Below are positions 56,076-64,000 of a stretch of 64,000 nucleotides of DNA, piece after piece. The DNA comes from Symmetrospora coprosmae. Its lineage: Eukaryota > Basidiomycota > Cystobasidiomycetes > Symmetrosporaceae. A program made the position numbers and the translations under genes. Below the pieces are notes generated by a model that saw only the letters and a list, made by a program, of their open reading frames with translations, was not told where the DNA came from and did no database searches. Positions within the stretch are counted from its first letter, which is position 1. Every line of letters begins with the position of its first letter. The DNA is taken from contig VUYT01000031.1 in the NCBI GenBank assembly GCA_008802785.1, forward strand, positions 62,001-126,000. The letters are read 5' to 3'.

Positions 56076-56604
56076 GCATGCAATACAACGGCCAGGTATT
56101 GTCAAGTCGGCGGGTTGAGGTGGATGATGGCTTTCTGTGTGGCCGCTGACGTCTTCGATGGAGGTCTTTCTCTCGCTCTGTCCTTCGGCAACCCTCCTTC
56201 TCGCAATTCGTCGGCCCCGCTGTCTTCCGTCCTGCTTTCCTGAGACGTCGGCCCATTCGAAGCCTCTCCCTATCCCACAAGCCAGCCGGTGCGATCCGCT
56301 CTCCTCGCGCCTGGTCCGCCATCCCGAGTCGAGACGCAGACGCACCACACAGCTGGCGGGGTCCGTCCTGCGAAGGACGGCCCCACTCACGGCGGGAGAG
56401 GTCAAAATGACCGGGTCTGACCCCGCGCCGCAAGGTAACGGGCAGTTCCCAACAAGGCCAAGAACCGAAATACATACAAGGAGCACATACAAGGTCGCAC
56501 ACCTTCGCGGCACAACGGTCGGAGGATGGGCATCACCCAATGGGCCCATATTCTTCTCTTCTCTCGTCTCCTTTCGTTTCTTATCGAAGTTGTACTGCTA
56601 GCAA
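56076..56604. other. Intergenic region, no supported gene
   Basis: A 529-bp interval downstream of the Rrn11-like gene. Frames on both strands are Arg-rich shadows without family signal. Confidence 0.5.
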
Positions 56605-56616
56605 TGTATATATACA
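56605..56616 (+). promoter_or_regulatory. TATA-box-like palindrome
   Basis: The 12-bp sequence TGTATATATACA lies about 54 bp before the ATG of the candidate small gene at 56670, a suitable place for a TATA box. It is one of few clear TATA elements seen in this GC-rich window. Confidence 0.5.
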
Positions 56617-56669
56617 GGCACACTGCTTGAACTCGACACTTTTTGCTCCAAGCCCACGTCAAGAATATT

Positions 56670-56914
56670 ATGAGGTGCGTAGTCGTACTTCTCCTCGCTA
56701 TCGGTGCAATCATGCTGACTTTGTTCTGCCTGTCAGGTCTGATTTCCGAAATCCGTCATTCGTCGCCCTCGGACCCCTCCATCAGCACAACCGCCCCAAT
56801 CCTTATCGTGTTCTCGGGATGGCATTGCGCCGCATACATCCGCAGAATCACCATTATTACAAGGGGCGGAGAGCAGGCTCTTTGCCTAGCATCCAGTTTC
56901 GCTATCCCGGTTGA
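56670..56914 (+). CDS. Candidate 60-residue basic protein with a five-base first exon
   Basis: A GTGCGT donor at 56675 and CTGTCAG acceptor ending at 56736, with a GCTGAC branch site, bound a 62-nt intron of the local type. Splicing joins ATGAG to the next exon and gives MRSDFRNPSFVALGPLHQHN, then RPNPYRVLGMALRRIHPQNH and HYYKGRRAGSLPSIQFRYPG, with TGA at 56912-56914. The length is exactly 61 codons with the stop. The protein is strongly basic with no acidic run, like a small mitochondrial or ribosomal protein. A TATA-like element lies upstream. Because the start codon is cut off from the body by the intron, an ORF scan sees only a chance frame here. I do not recognise the family; a spliced non-coding RNA is the alternative. 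Confidence 0.45.
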
Positions 56915-57111
56915 ACAGCTTGTCGACACCATGTGTGGCGCGGGCGCGGTCCCTGCTCATCGAGAGAGATCATGAACTTAGATAGATAGTACTGAGACGC
57001 ACAGCTTCTCGCCGTCTGATGCAATTCATGATAAGGTTTTGATCATCTCCGTTTGAATCTGACATGCCTGCTTTCGCTACCCTGGCGCAGCCTCGTGCCG
57101 TCTAATGCCGA

Positions 57112-58590
57112 CTAAACAACGTATACATTGGGGCCGGCGGTCGATATTAGCTGCAGATACGCTTCCTCTGCTCCGTTCTCTACGATGGCATCCTCCGTGG
57201 TGCTCCGATTGATATAAACCACTTTCGAGAGCCCCGCAAAGCCCGTACGCAGATTCTCTTCCGCGCTGTCCACCTCGCGCTGAGCGGGAAGAGAGACCAC
57301 TCGTATACCGTGCTTCTCGAGGAGTCTCTCTGCGGGCTGCAAAGACGTGCATGGTGCGTCTGCCTCGACGAGGATGTTGCGGAGGCGGGGCATGACGGGA
57401 GGGTCGGGCGAGGTGTCGTCGCCTACCTGCGCCATCTTGGCCCGCACCAGAAGAGCTGCAAGTGCCTCTGACGTCACTGGCTTGTACGATAGAGCGTCAT
57501 TGACGTTGAGCGTAGTGAGTGCCGGCAGATACAGGGCGGGGTGGCTGTCCGGTCGGCAAATGGACCGGTAAAAGCAGAGAATAGTTGCGTCCGCTGAGGC
57601 TGACGGATAGAGTCGGACGAGCGCGATGTACAGGCGCTCTAGGTTGGTTATGGCGACCCTGCATGCGAGAGCCCGCTCTGAGCAGTCGGTATCGCTCAAG
57701 TCAAGCCGGAGCGCCTTGAGTGTCTTCGAGGCTGGCGTGTCCGCGATGGCCTCGACGATATCTTGCCATGACAGTCCCTCAACTTCTGCCAGGCTGAGGC
57801 GCGTCATAGCGATGTGGTGTTGGGAGGAGCCATCGGCAGAATGAGCTGCGGCCTGCAGCAGGGTCCTGAGATCCTTCTTGTTGATATTCAAGGACGCCAG
57901 ACGCAGGTGCTCGAGACGTGTCACACTCTGCAAGCACTTCTTGAAGGCCCGAAAGACGATAGAAGGGGATTTCAGGCTCCAGAATCCCTCCAGCGAAATG
58001 GAAGCTAAAGCCGGAAAGTTGGTCTGCGCGTAGTTGGCGAGATCAGCGAAAAAGCGGGCAAGTGTTGGCGCCTCGTCTTCCTCGACATCGTAGATCTTCA
58101 GTCGGAGGCTGGTGAGTTTGGCACAGTGTATGGTGGGGAGAGCTGCCAGCAGCGGCATTGTATTCTTGAGATCCGTACCGGCGGGGTCAATTTCCAGCTC
58201 TTGAATGTGCGCTCCAGTACGATCAAGGAGATTGACGAATAGCTGTGCACGTCTGAGATCTGTCTCCCGGGAGATCATCGGTCCGAGGCTGAAGCCCAGC
58301 TTCAAGATACGGCAGAGATGGGCATGATGGGGAGCGCAGTGAGCAAGGTACGATAGCAGACCTGTGTCCGTGTCGAGGGGCCCGAAAGAGATGCAGGAGT
58401 GGAGGTGCTCAGCTGTGAGAGTGTGCAGATGACGGGAGGCGCGAGAGAGGGAGACCAGGTGTGCACGAGAGGTGAGGAGTGCGATGACCTGCATCTGCAT
58501 CTCGACCGGGAGATGGCTAAATCGCTCAACGAGGGTGGTAGCGGAGGAAGTCATGTTGACCACATCAGCAGAGTTGGAGGGAGCGGGCAT
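57112..58590 (-). CDS. F-box/leucine-rich-repeat-like protein
   Basis: A single-exon gene of 492 codons, unusual in this intron-rich window. The start at 58590 gives MPAPSNSADVVNMTSSATTL. An F-box-like segment follows: FSHLPVEMQMQVIALLTSRA then HLVSLSRASRHLHTL. F-box segments dock on Skp1 in SCF ubiquitin ligases. The remainder has irregular leucine-rich strands such as HIQELEIDPAG, CAKLTSLRLKIYD, RLEHLRLASLNINK, KTLKALRLDLSDTD, NLERLYIALVRLYP and ALTTLNVNDAL, which is the usual substrate-binding layout of fungal F-box proteins. It ends GPNVYVV at 57112. It is divergent from the tail-anchored protein at 59103. The substrate is unknown, and the F-box match is by pattern only. Confidence 0.65.
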   Translation of the reverse strand: MPAPSNSADVVNMTSSATTLVERFSHLPVEMQMQVIALLTSRAHLVSLSRASRHLHTLTAEHLHSCISFGPLDTDTGLLSYLAHCAPHHAHLCRILKLGFSLGPMISRETDLRRAQLFVNLLDRTGAHIQELEIDPAGTDLKNTMPLLAALPTIHCAKLTSLRLKIYDVEEDEAPTLARFFADLANYAQTNFPALASISLEGFWSLKSPSIVFRAFKKCLQSVTRLEHLRLASLNINKKDLRTLLQAAAHSADGSSQHHIAMTRLSLAEVEGLSWQDIVEAIADTPASKTLKALRLDLSDTDCSERALACRVAITNLERLYIALVRLYPSASADATILCFYRSICRPDSHPALYLPALTTLNVNDALSYKPVTSEALAALLVRAKMAQVGDDTSPDPPVMPRLRNILVEADAPCTSLQPAERLLEKHGIRVVSLPAQREVDSAEENLRTGFAGLSKVVYINRSTTEDAIVENGAEEAYLQLISTAGPNVYVV

Positions 58591-59102
58591 CGTGATGGAT
58601 GGAGGGTAGCGTGAGCTTCGACCAGCGAAGGGTGGTGTGCAAGGAGATGGCTAAGATGGATGTGATCTGAAGTGGGAGGGTGCAAGGGAGGTAAGGTGCG
58701 ACAGGGTGAAGCGAGCTCGTACGCTCTGGTAGAGCTGGAGCAGGAAAGCAGTGAAAGGGCGGATGAGGCAGATGCAGGCGGTGCCCGACCTGGTCGATAG
58801 ACGTCCCTTTCGGCCCCTCGATCTTCGGTCCGGTCAAGTGAGCGCTCAGCGGTCCAGCAGTATGTCTGAGCTCTCGAAGGCTTCCAAAATCGAGACGGCG
58901 TCTTCATTTACTCGCATGTCGAAGCCCTAAGAGGTGGGCAGGCAAAGCGAAAGGGCACTCCAGAGCCGAAGGGCCCGGGTCTTTGCCACCGGCAGCTGCT
59001 CCACGTGCCGAGGACGTGTCAGCCGAGCTCATCTCGTCCTCTCCACCTCTTGCGCCTCCTTGCTTTCTTGTAACGATAAGTGCCTGCATTGGCAACAGCT
59101 CA
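58591..59102. other. Divergent promoter region
   Basis: A 512-bp interval between the start codons of the F-box-like gene and the tail-anchored-protein gene. An open frame runs into the latter from 58983 but is Pro/Ala-rich leader. No other feature was seen. Confidence 0.45.
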
Positions 59103-60129
59103 ATGATGTCGTCCACCTACACGCCCCTCACAGCCGACGACGCGGATCACTCGACCGACGAGCAGCCACGAGCGAGCTCTGGCGCACTATATCCGCCTCA
59201 GTACCACGACCTCGAAGCCCAGGGCACGTCAGGCTACCAGAACTACGTGCATCTGTCGACCAAGCACAACATAAACACGACACTACACATCAATGCGGAC
59301 CTCCCGCCCGCGTTTGGCCGCTTCGAGAGCGATGAAGAGCGGGATGCCGCCAAGAATGTTACCTTGAAGGGCGCCTTCGTGAATGCCCGCATCTATCTGC
59401 GCGGCAAAGCGAAGGCAAAGCTAGAGCTCAAGGGAAGATCCATGTTCCGGCGCGTCATTCACATCGTCAGTCCGGGTTCGCTCCAGCTCTCCTTGTCTCT
59501 GCTCTGCTCGCAGCTGACCTATTGCCATCCAGTCCAACGAGAATGGCAGCTCACCACCTACGCAATTCAGCCTAGAGGCTTTCTCACAAGGGGGAAACTG
59601 TTTCCTTGTCGTGCCCGAGAGCTTCAGTGGACTCTGCTCGGGCAAGCTCAAGCTTTCGCCCCTGCTCGCACATCGCTCCACGGTGCTGGTCTCCGACGAG
59701 TCGGATAGGAACAAGACGCGGTATTCGATCGCGCCCCTTGCGGACTCGACCATCTCCGCACCTGCCGCTGCCTCAGCGAAAGAGGCTGCAGGCGATCCGG
59801 CAGAGCTGCCGTATTCCTCAATCAGTTGCTTGCCGGATGGCGCACTGCCGAGTTCAACTGCTCACTGGCCATGCCGCAACGATCTTCTCGTCATTACCGA
59901 GCAGGAGTATCTTGAGCAGTACGAACAGATGGTGCAGGTCGAGGGAGAGGAGGCCACGCGCTACGAGGAAGGTAATTGGCTCCTCAAGTTCGCCTTCTTC
60001 CAGCGCCGCGTCTGGAAGTACGGGACCAAGGGAGACCGTTTCGCCTTTATCACCGTCGGCACCACTTTCCTTTTCATTGCGCTGATCTTCCTCACTGCTC
60101 TGTACTACGGTATTTTTGCAGACGACTGA
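59103..60129 (+). CDS. Uncharacterised C-terminal-anchored membrane protein, DUF7330-like beta domain
   Basis: The ATG at 59103 gives MMSSTYTPLTADDADHSTDE. The middle part reads HLSTKHNINTTLHINADLPP, NVTLKGAFVNARIYLRGK and KAKLELKGRSMFRRVIHI, a repeated beta-strand pattern like the adhesin-like DUF7330 domains of basidiomycetes. A GTCAGT intron (about 59466-59533) leads to SNENGSSPPTQFSLEAFSQG, then NCFLVVPESFSGLCSG. The C-terminal part has YEEGNWLLKFAFFQRRVWKY, followed by one membrane helix FAFITVGTTFLFIALIFLTA and a short end YYGIFADD. It should sit in a membrane by its tail with the N-terminal bulk in the cytosol. The domain name is a judgement from strand pattern and not a confident match. 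Confidence 0.6.
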
Positions 60130-60437
60130 GTATCGTCCATTCGTCCGCTATATGTAGCATAGGTCCGCTAGTAGCCGGTAGAGGAGATACACGATCCTCA
60201 TGGGCGCTATGCACATGTGCGCTGCATCTTACAGATGTGACTGCTCATGCGTGGCTCCGGCTGTCTTTAAGCATCTGATTTCATCCTCCGCCTTTACAGA
60301 CCGGAACTGATCCGGTCAGGCACAGGGAGCTCGAGGCTTATCTTGCTGCCGATGCCCGCTTCACCCTGCGCCATCGCCTCAGCTTGACCACCAGGTTCGC
60401 GAATGCAGCCTACTTCTTAGCTTGGTAACTGTCAGCC
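60130..60437. other. Intergenic region upstream of the MFS transporter
   Basis: A 308-bp interval between two + strand genes with no supported feature. Confidence 0.5.
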
Positions 60438-62572
60438 ATGCTGCAGGTTGTCCCGCTCTCCCCGCCCGAGGACGAAGGCGCCATAGCGCTCGAAGATTTG
60501 GAAGATCTAGACAAGCAGTCAGGAAGCCAGGAAGCCCAATGCGCACGCCTCTCTTCTGCTTTGCGCTCAGCTCCCGACTTCGAAGTCAAAGAGGAGAAGG
60601 AAGGCAGCGATGCCAGCTCTGACGCGCGCTCCCAGTCCTTATCACCGGAAGGCGTGTCGTGGCGTCTGAAGATTCCCGCCTTGATCTGCGTGCTCCTATT
60701 CACGCGTGAGTGCACACTGAGCGCTACCGTATATCGAAAGCGATCTCAAAGTCAGAATCTATCGCACTCTGCCAGTCGGGTCGAATTGGGCCGCGTCCAT
60801 TCTCGGCCCGTTGAAATCGACCATTCGTGCAGAATTGGACGCCTCCAATGCGCAGTACGGCGTCATCGTATCAGCCAACAACCTTGTGAACACTCTAATA
60901 CCGTGGGGCAAACATTCATCGCACATGCGGTTTAGGCGGTCTCCGAAGCTGACGGAAATCACCAATAATCTCCGGCAGGATACTCTCTGGGCTGGCCGTG
61001 GACCACTACGGTCCGAACTCAGCTTCGCTTGTCTCTTCGGTTCTTAACCTTCTCGGCACGCTCGTAGCCGCGATCGGCACAAGCACGAAGAGCTTTAGCA
61101 CCCTTGTCGTCGGGCAGATTATCCTCGGCTTCGGCTCCCAAACGATCGAGACGGCGCAGTCCAAGCTCTATACACGCTGGTTCTATAGCTCCAGACATCT
61201 CGGACTGGTGTATGGCCTGGATGTTGCCGTCGGACGAGTTGTCAAGTGAGTCGATCTTCGTTCCATCTCGAGAATTGAAGCAGCCACTCAGCGGGTGGCC
61301 GTCCAAATACAGCGTTGTTGCCGGAGCTACGAGTGTCCCAATTAAAGACGGCACAGGGAGCTGGACATGGTGCGTCGGCGATAGTAGAGCTGACTAGAAG
61401 ATCCTGGCGAGCAGCCTGGCCTAAACACACGCACACTCCCCCTGGCAGGTCTTTCTGGGTCGCAGCCATCATGTGCGCCATCACTCTAGTCATCAACATC
61501 GGCTACTGTCTACTGGCGCGAAAGATGGTCAAGGTGACGCGCGCCGGCAGCGACGTCCGTTCCGTTAGAAGTAGTACACAACGGCAAAAGATGAAAGCGT
61601 CATGGCTGTCCTTGGATGCCGTCCCTGCTGCATTCTGGATCATCCTCATCACCCAAACGATGCAAGGCGGTACGGTCGGCTCCTGGATGAACGTCTCGGC
61701 CGATGTCATTCGTCAGACCCGAGGAACTACCACGACGGTCGCTGGGTATACGAGCGCCGTTGGACAGGTCATTCCGATATTCCTCACGCCGGTACTAGGC
61801 ACCATCATGGATCGCTTCGGGCGTCGAATGTACTTTGTCACCGCCACGGCCGCGCTATATGTGCTGGCGTTCGCCCTCATCCAATTCACCGGCGTTCACA
61901 CTCTTGTCCCGTAAGTAGCGAGGGCGGGGAAGCCATGCTTCGATATAGACCTGTAGAACTAACTCGCTTCGCGCTATGCCCACAGATTCATCATCTCCTC
62001 ATTCGCTCTCGCCATGAATTCGCTGCCGTTCCTAGCCTCCATTCCACTGCTTGTGGCAGATCAGCGACACTTCGGCCTGGCCTTCGGGCTCTGGTACACC
62101 TACGAGAATTGCGGGCAAGTGATGACGGACGTTATCGCAGGCGCCATACAGGACGCGACGGCAGGCGCAAGGTGAGCTGGGTGTGTGTGCAAGATCAGCG
62201 AGACAAGGCTGACCGCCTTGTGTGTCATCATCAAAGCTACGTCAACGTCTTCTACTTCTTCATCGCTGTAAAGGTGAGCAGTCTCTCGAGCAGCATGTGC
62301 GGTACGCATGTCAGACTGACTTGCTTCACTGGCCGCAGTCCCTTGCCGTTCTGAACGGCCTCTTCTACGACGTTCTAGACCGCCGCAAGCTTGGTGGTGT
62401 CCTGCGAGTTTCTGAAGATCGACGTCTAGCGGAAGAGCAGCAGCGCACTTCACTAAGCGAATCACCATTGAAGCGGCCTCAGCGGTCATATACCGCTGTC
62501 GGCTTGGCCTGGCTCGCAGTGTTGGTAGTCGTAGCCTGGGCGTTGTATCTTGTTTATGCGAGGCCATCATAA
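60438..62572 (+). CDS. Major facilitator superfamily transporter (MFSD1-like)
   Basis: A 12-helix carrier; human MFSD1 is a lysosomal dipeptide transporter of this branch. The ATG at 60438 gives MLQVVPLSPPEDEGAIALED and an acidic cytosolic leader of about 75 residues with dileucine-like ALEDLEDLD. Helix 1 begins LKIPALICVLLFT. Then come IGPLKSTIRAELDASNAQYG, VIVSANNLVNTLIP, LAVDHYGPNSASLVSSVLNL and FSTLVVGQIILGFGSQTIET. SKLYTRWFYSSRHLGLVYGL matches the MFSD1-like cytosolic loop. The second half has FWVAAIMCAITLVINIGYCL, AFWIILITQTMQGGTVGSWM, VGQVIPIFLTPVLGTIMDRF with GRR (MFS loop motif), YFVTATAALYVLAFALIQF, ISSFALAMNSLPFLASIPLL and GLAFGLWYTYENCGQVMTD. The last helix is VGLAWLAVLVVVAWALYLVY, ending ARPS at 62572. 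Seven or so short introns are present. Confidence 0.85.
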
Positions 62573-62759
62573 GAAACACTTCCGCTTGTGCTCCTCCGTG
62601 CCGTCGGATCCACAGTGCTGTTGCATTGTCGCTACAGGGTAGATAGCGGGCGTCACAGCTCTGGACCGGGGCGCATCCCTTCGGTGTCAAACCTACACCC
62701 GCAAGGCCGGTCCTGCAAAGAGTAACAGCAGGAGGCACCTCTAATGCAGCAGAGGCGTC

Positions 62760-64000
62760 ATGGACGGCGACGCTAGCAGGAAGGCCGTTGTAGGCGACCA
62801 GTCGGAGCCCAGGCAAGGGGAGGAAGCAGCGGCAGTGACAGGGCAGTCCGCAGCTCACGACGGGCCGCCAAGCAAGCACGATGCAACGGCAGCAGAAGGA
62901 GATGACGAGATGGAAGCTGTCGAGCTGAATGGAACTCCAGCTGTTGACGTCTCGTCGCATGCTGCTGCCGCCAATCCTGGCCAAGACACGACCCAGTTCA
63001 GCAGTCCACCCGGAGCGCCCCACGATAGCAGGGCGACAGCCACCGAGCCTGCGCCCGAGACGGGTAACACCATGCCGAGCAGTGCTCGCGAGGAGGAACC
63101 GGTGCTTGGTCATGTGAGCCTCCAGTCGAATGGGCATAGTTCGCCGAAGCGGCCGCGGCCAAGTCGCACGCAAGATGTCTGTGACGTACAAGGTGTCCTG
63201 CTGGACGCGCCTGAAAACGCAACAGCGTCCGGGGACCACCTTACACACCCCGTCCACCGAACCAGCCAATCAGCCACGAGCGGGGACGACGACGGGCCTG
63301 TCTCGCCCACGGTGGCATTTGGAGGTCAGTGGCAGCGAGCTGGCAGTGTCGCTCGTCAGGGCATCGTCTAAGATCGTCTCCATCTGCAGTGGTGCTTGTC
63401 GGATTCCACCACTCACTCGGGCCTGTTGTCGACTGCTCCTACCCGCCTTCGCTTAAGGATGATGACGACATCGTCAAGAACCTGCCGTTCCTTGCTCTGC
63501 CGGACGGAGCGCATCTTGTGAGGATGCACGCGCGGCTTCCCACGTTCGGCTCGATTGGCTAACAGTGATGTGTTTACCTAGCGCGACGAGGATTATAGCT
63601 GCTTCCACCTCTACCTTCCGTCATTCTCTCGACAGACCGTCTATGGCATCTCGTGCATTCGGCAACTTCGCTCGGATGAACTGCTCAACCGTACCCCAGA
63701 CATTACGCGTACTACAGTCCAAAAGGCAGTCGTGGTCCTTGCCAGCACGCCCGTCTTTGGACCGATCCGCGACAAGCTCGGCGTCATCACACGCGCTTTC
63801 TTCGCCCAGCGAGACTTCGAGAACACCGAGATCCTAGGCGATTTCTACACGAGTCTCCAGCATGCGCTCAAGGACGAAGATCAGACGAGCGAGGCGGCCA
63901 TCTACATGAGCATCAGTCTGCGGGAGTTCGTGCACCGCTTCCGGATGCAGACTCTTTCGCTGCTCAAACTGCTCCTGCTACAGCGAAAGGTCAGTGCGCA
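62760..64000 (+). CDS. AVL9: Avl9-like late secretory pathway protein (3' end outside window)
   Basis: Avl9 is a DENN-related protein needed for exocytic vesicle formation from the Golgi. The ATG at 62760 gives MDGDASRKAVVGDQSEPRQG and about 190 residues of acidic, Ser/Pro-rich disorder ending near VSPTVAFGG. After an intron (about 63325-63391) the conserved block begins: VVLVGFHHSLGPVVDCSYPP, then LKDDDDIVKNLPFLALPDGA, matching the family's opening. A second intron (about 63519-63580) leads to DEDYSCFHLYLPSF, VYGISCIRQLRSDELLNR, TRTTVQKAVVVLASTPVFGP and DKLGVITRAFFAQRDFENTE. It continues through AAIYMSISLREFVHRFR to the right edge with no stop, so the gene is cut by the window. Confidence 0.88.

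Noticed and set aside
56605-56616. TGTATATA as a PUF-binding site
   Set aside because: It lies upstream of a gene start in DNA rather than in a 3'UTR; a TATA box is the simpler reading.

Overview
The window is nuclear DNA from a fungus, most likely a basidiomycete. Genes are densely packed and cut by many very short introns (about 50-100 nt, GTGAGT/GTACGT-type donors, CTGAC-like branch points). The gene set is fungal: a Zn2Cys6 regulator, Vac8, HbrB, Rrn11-like, Avl9 and Vps27. A smut-lineage (Ustilaginomycotina-like) yeast is my guess from gene style only. I saw no rRNA, tRNA, CRISPR array or mobile element.

Layout. 1-532 is the tail of a secreted Ser/Ala-rich protein. 1.2-6.6 kb holds PEX3 (-), an NAT9-like acetyltransferase (+) and an auxin-efflux-carrier-family transporter (-). 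7.1-15.6 kb holds two convergent DNA-maintenance genes, mitochondrial MSH1 (+) and an ERCC6L2-like SNF2 ATPase (-), whose stops lie 82 bp apart. 15.8-18.9 kb has an HbrB/Bit61-type TORC2 subunit (-) and an arylamine N-acetyltransferase (-). The latter is divergent from a 4-coumarate-CoA-ligase-like enzyme (+) ending in a peroxisomal AKL signal. 21.8-30.8 kb runs on the + strand: VAC8, a GT31/fringe-like glycosyltransferase, proline dehydrogenase and a ketopantoate-reductase-family protein that also ends in AKL. 31-35.2 kb has VPS27 (-) and an AhpC/TSA-like redox protein (-).

35.6-44.3 kb is a + strand run: an unidentified protein (possible AF4/AFF C-terminal-domain relative), a hotdog thioesterase, a Zn2Cys6 factor and a Tpa1/Ofd1 oxygenase. 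44.7-49.1 kb has an unknown protein (-) divergent from LSM5 (+), then a tandem pair of GNAT paralogs (+). 50.1-53.5 kb is a Puf4-like PUF protein (-). 54.3-64 kb has an Rrn11-like Pol I factor (+), a possible hidden 60-residue gene (+), an F-box/LRR-like protein (-), a tail-anchored membrane protein (+), an MFS transporter (+) and the 5' part of AVL9 (+, cut by the window end).

Most of these are conserved housekeeping genes rather than one dedicated system. The best leads are two AKL-ended enzymes (CoA-ligase-like and ketopantoate-reductase-like), the tandem acetyltransferases, two small spliced reading frames in apparent gaps, and the possible AF4-like protein. Exon boundaries were read by eye from splice consensus, phase and family conservation. 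Multi-exon genes are given as start-codon-to-stop spans including introns.
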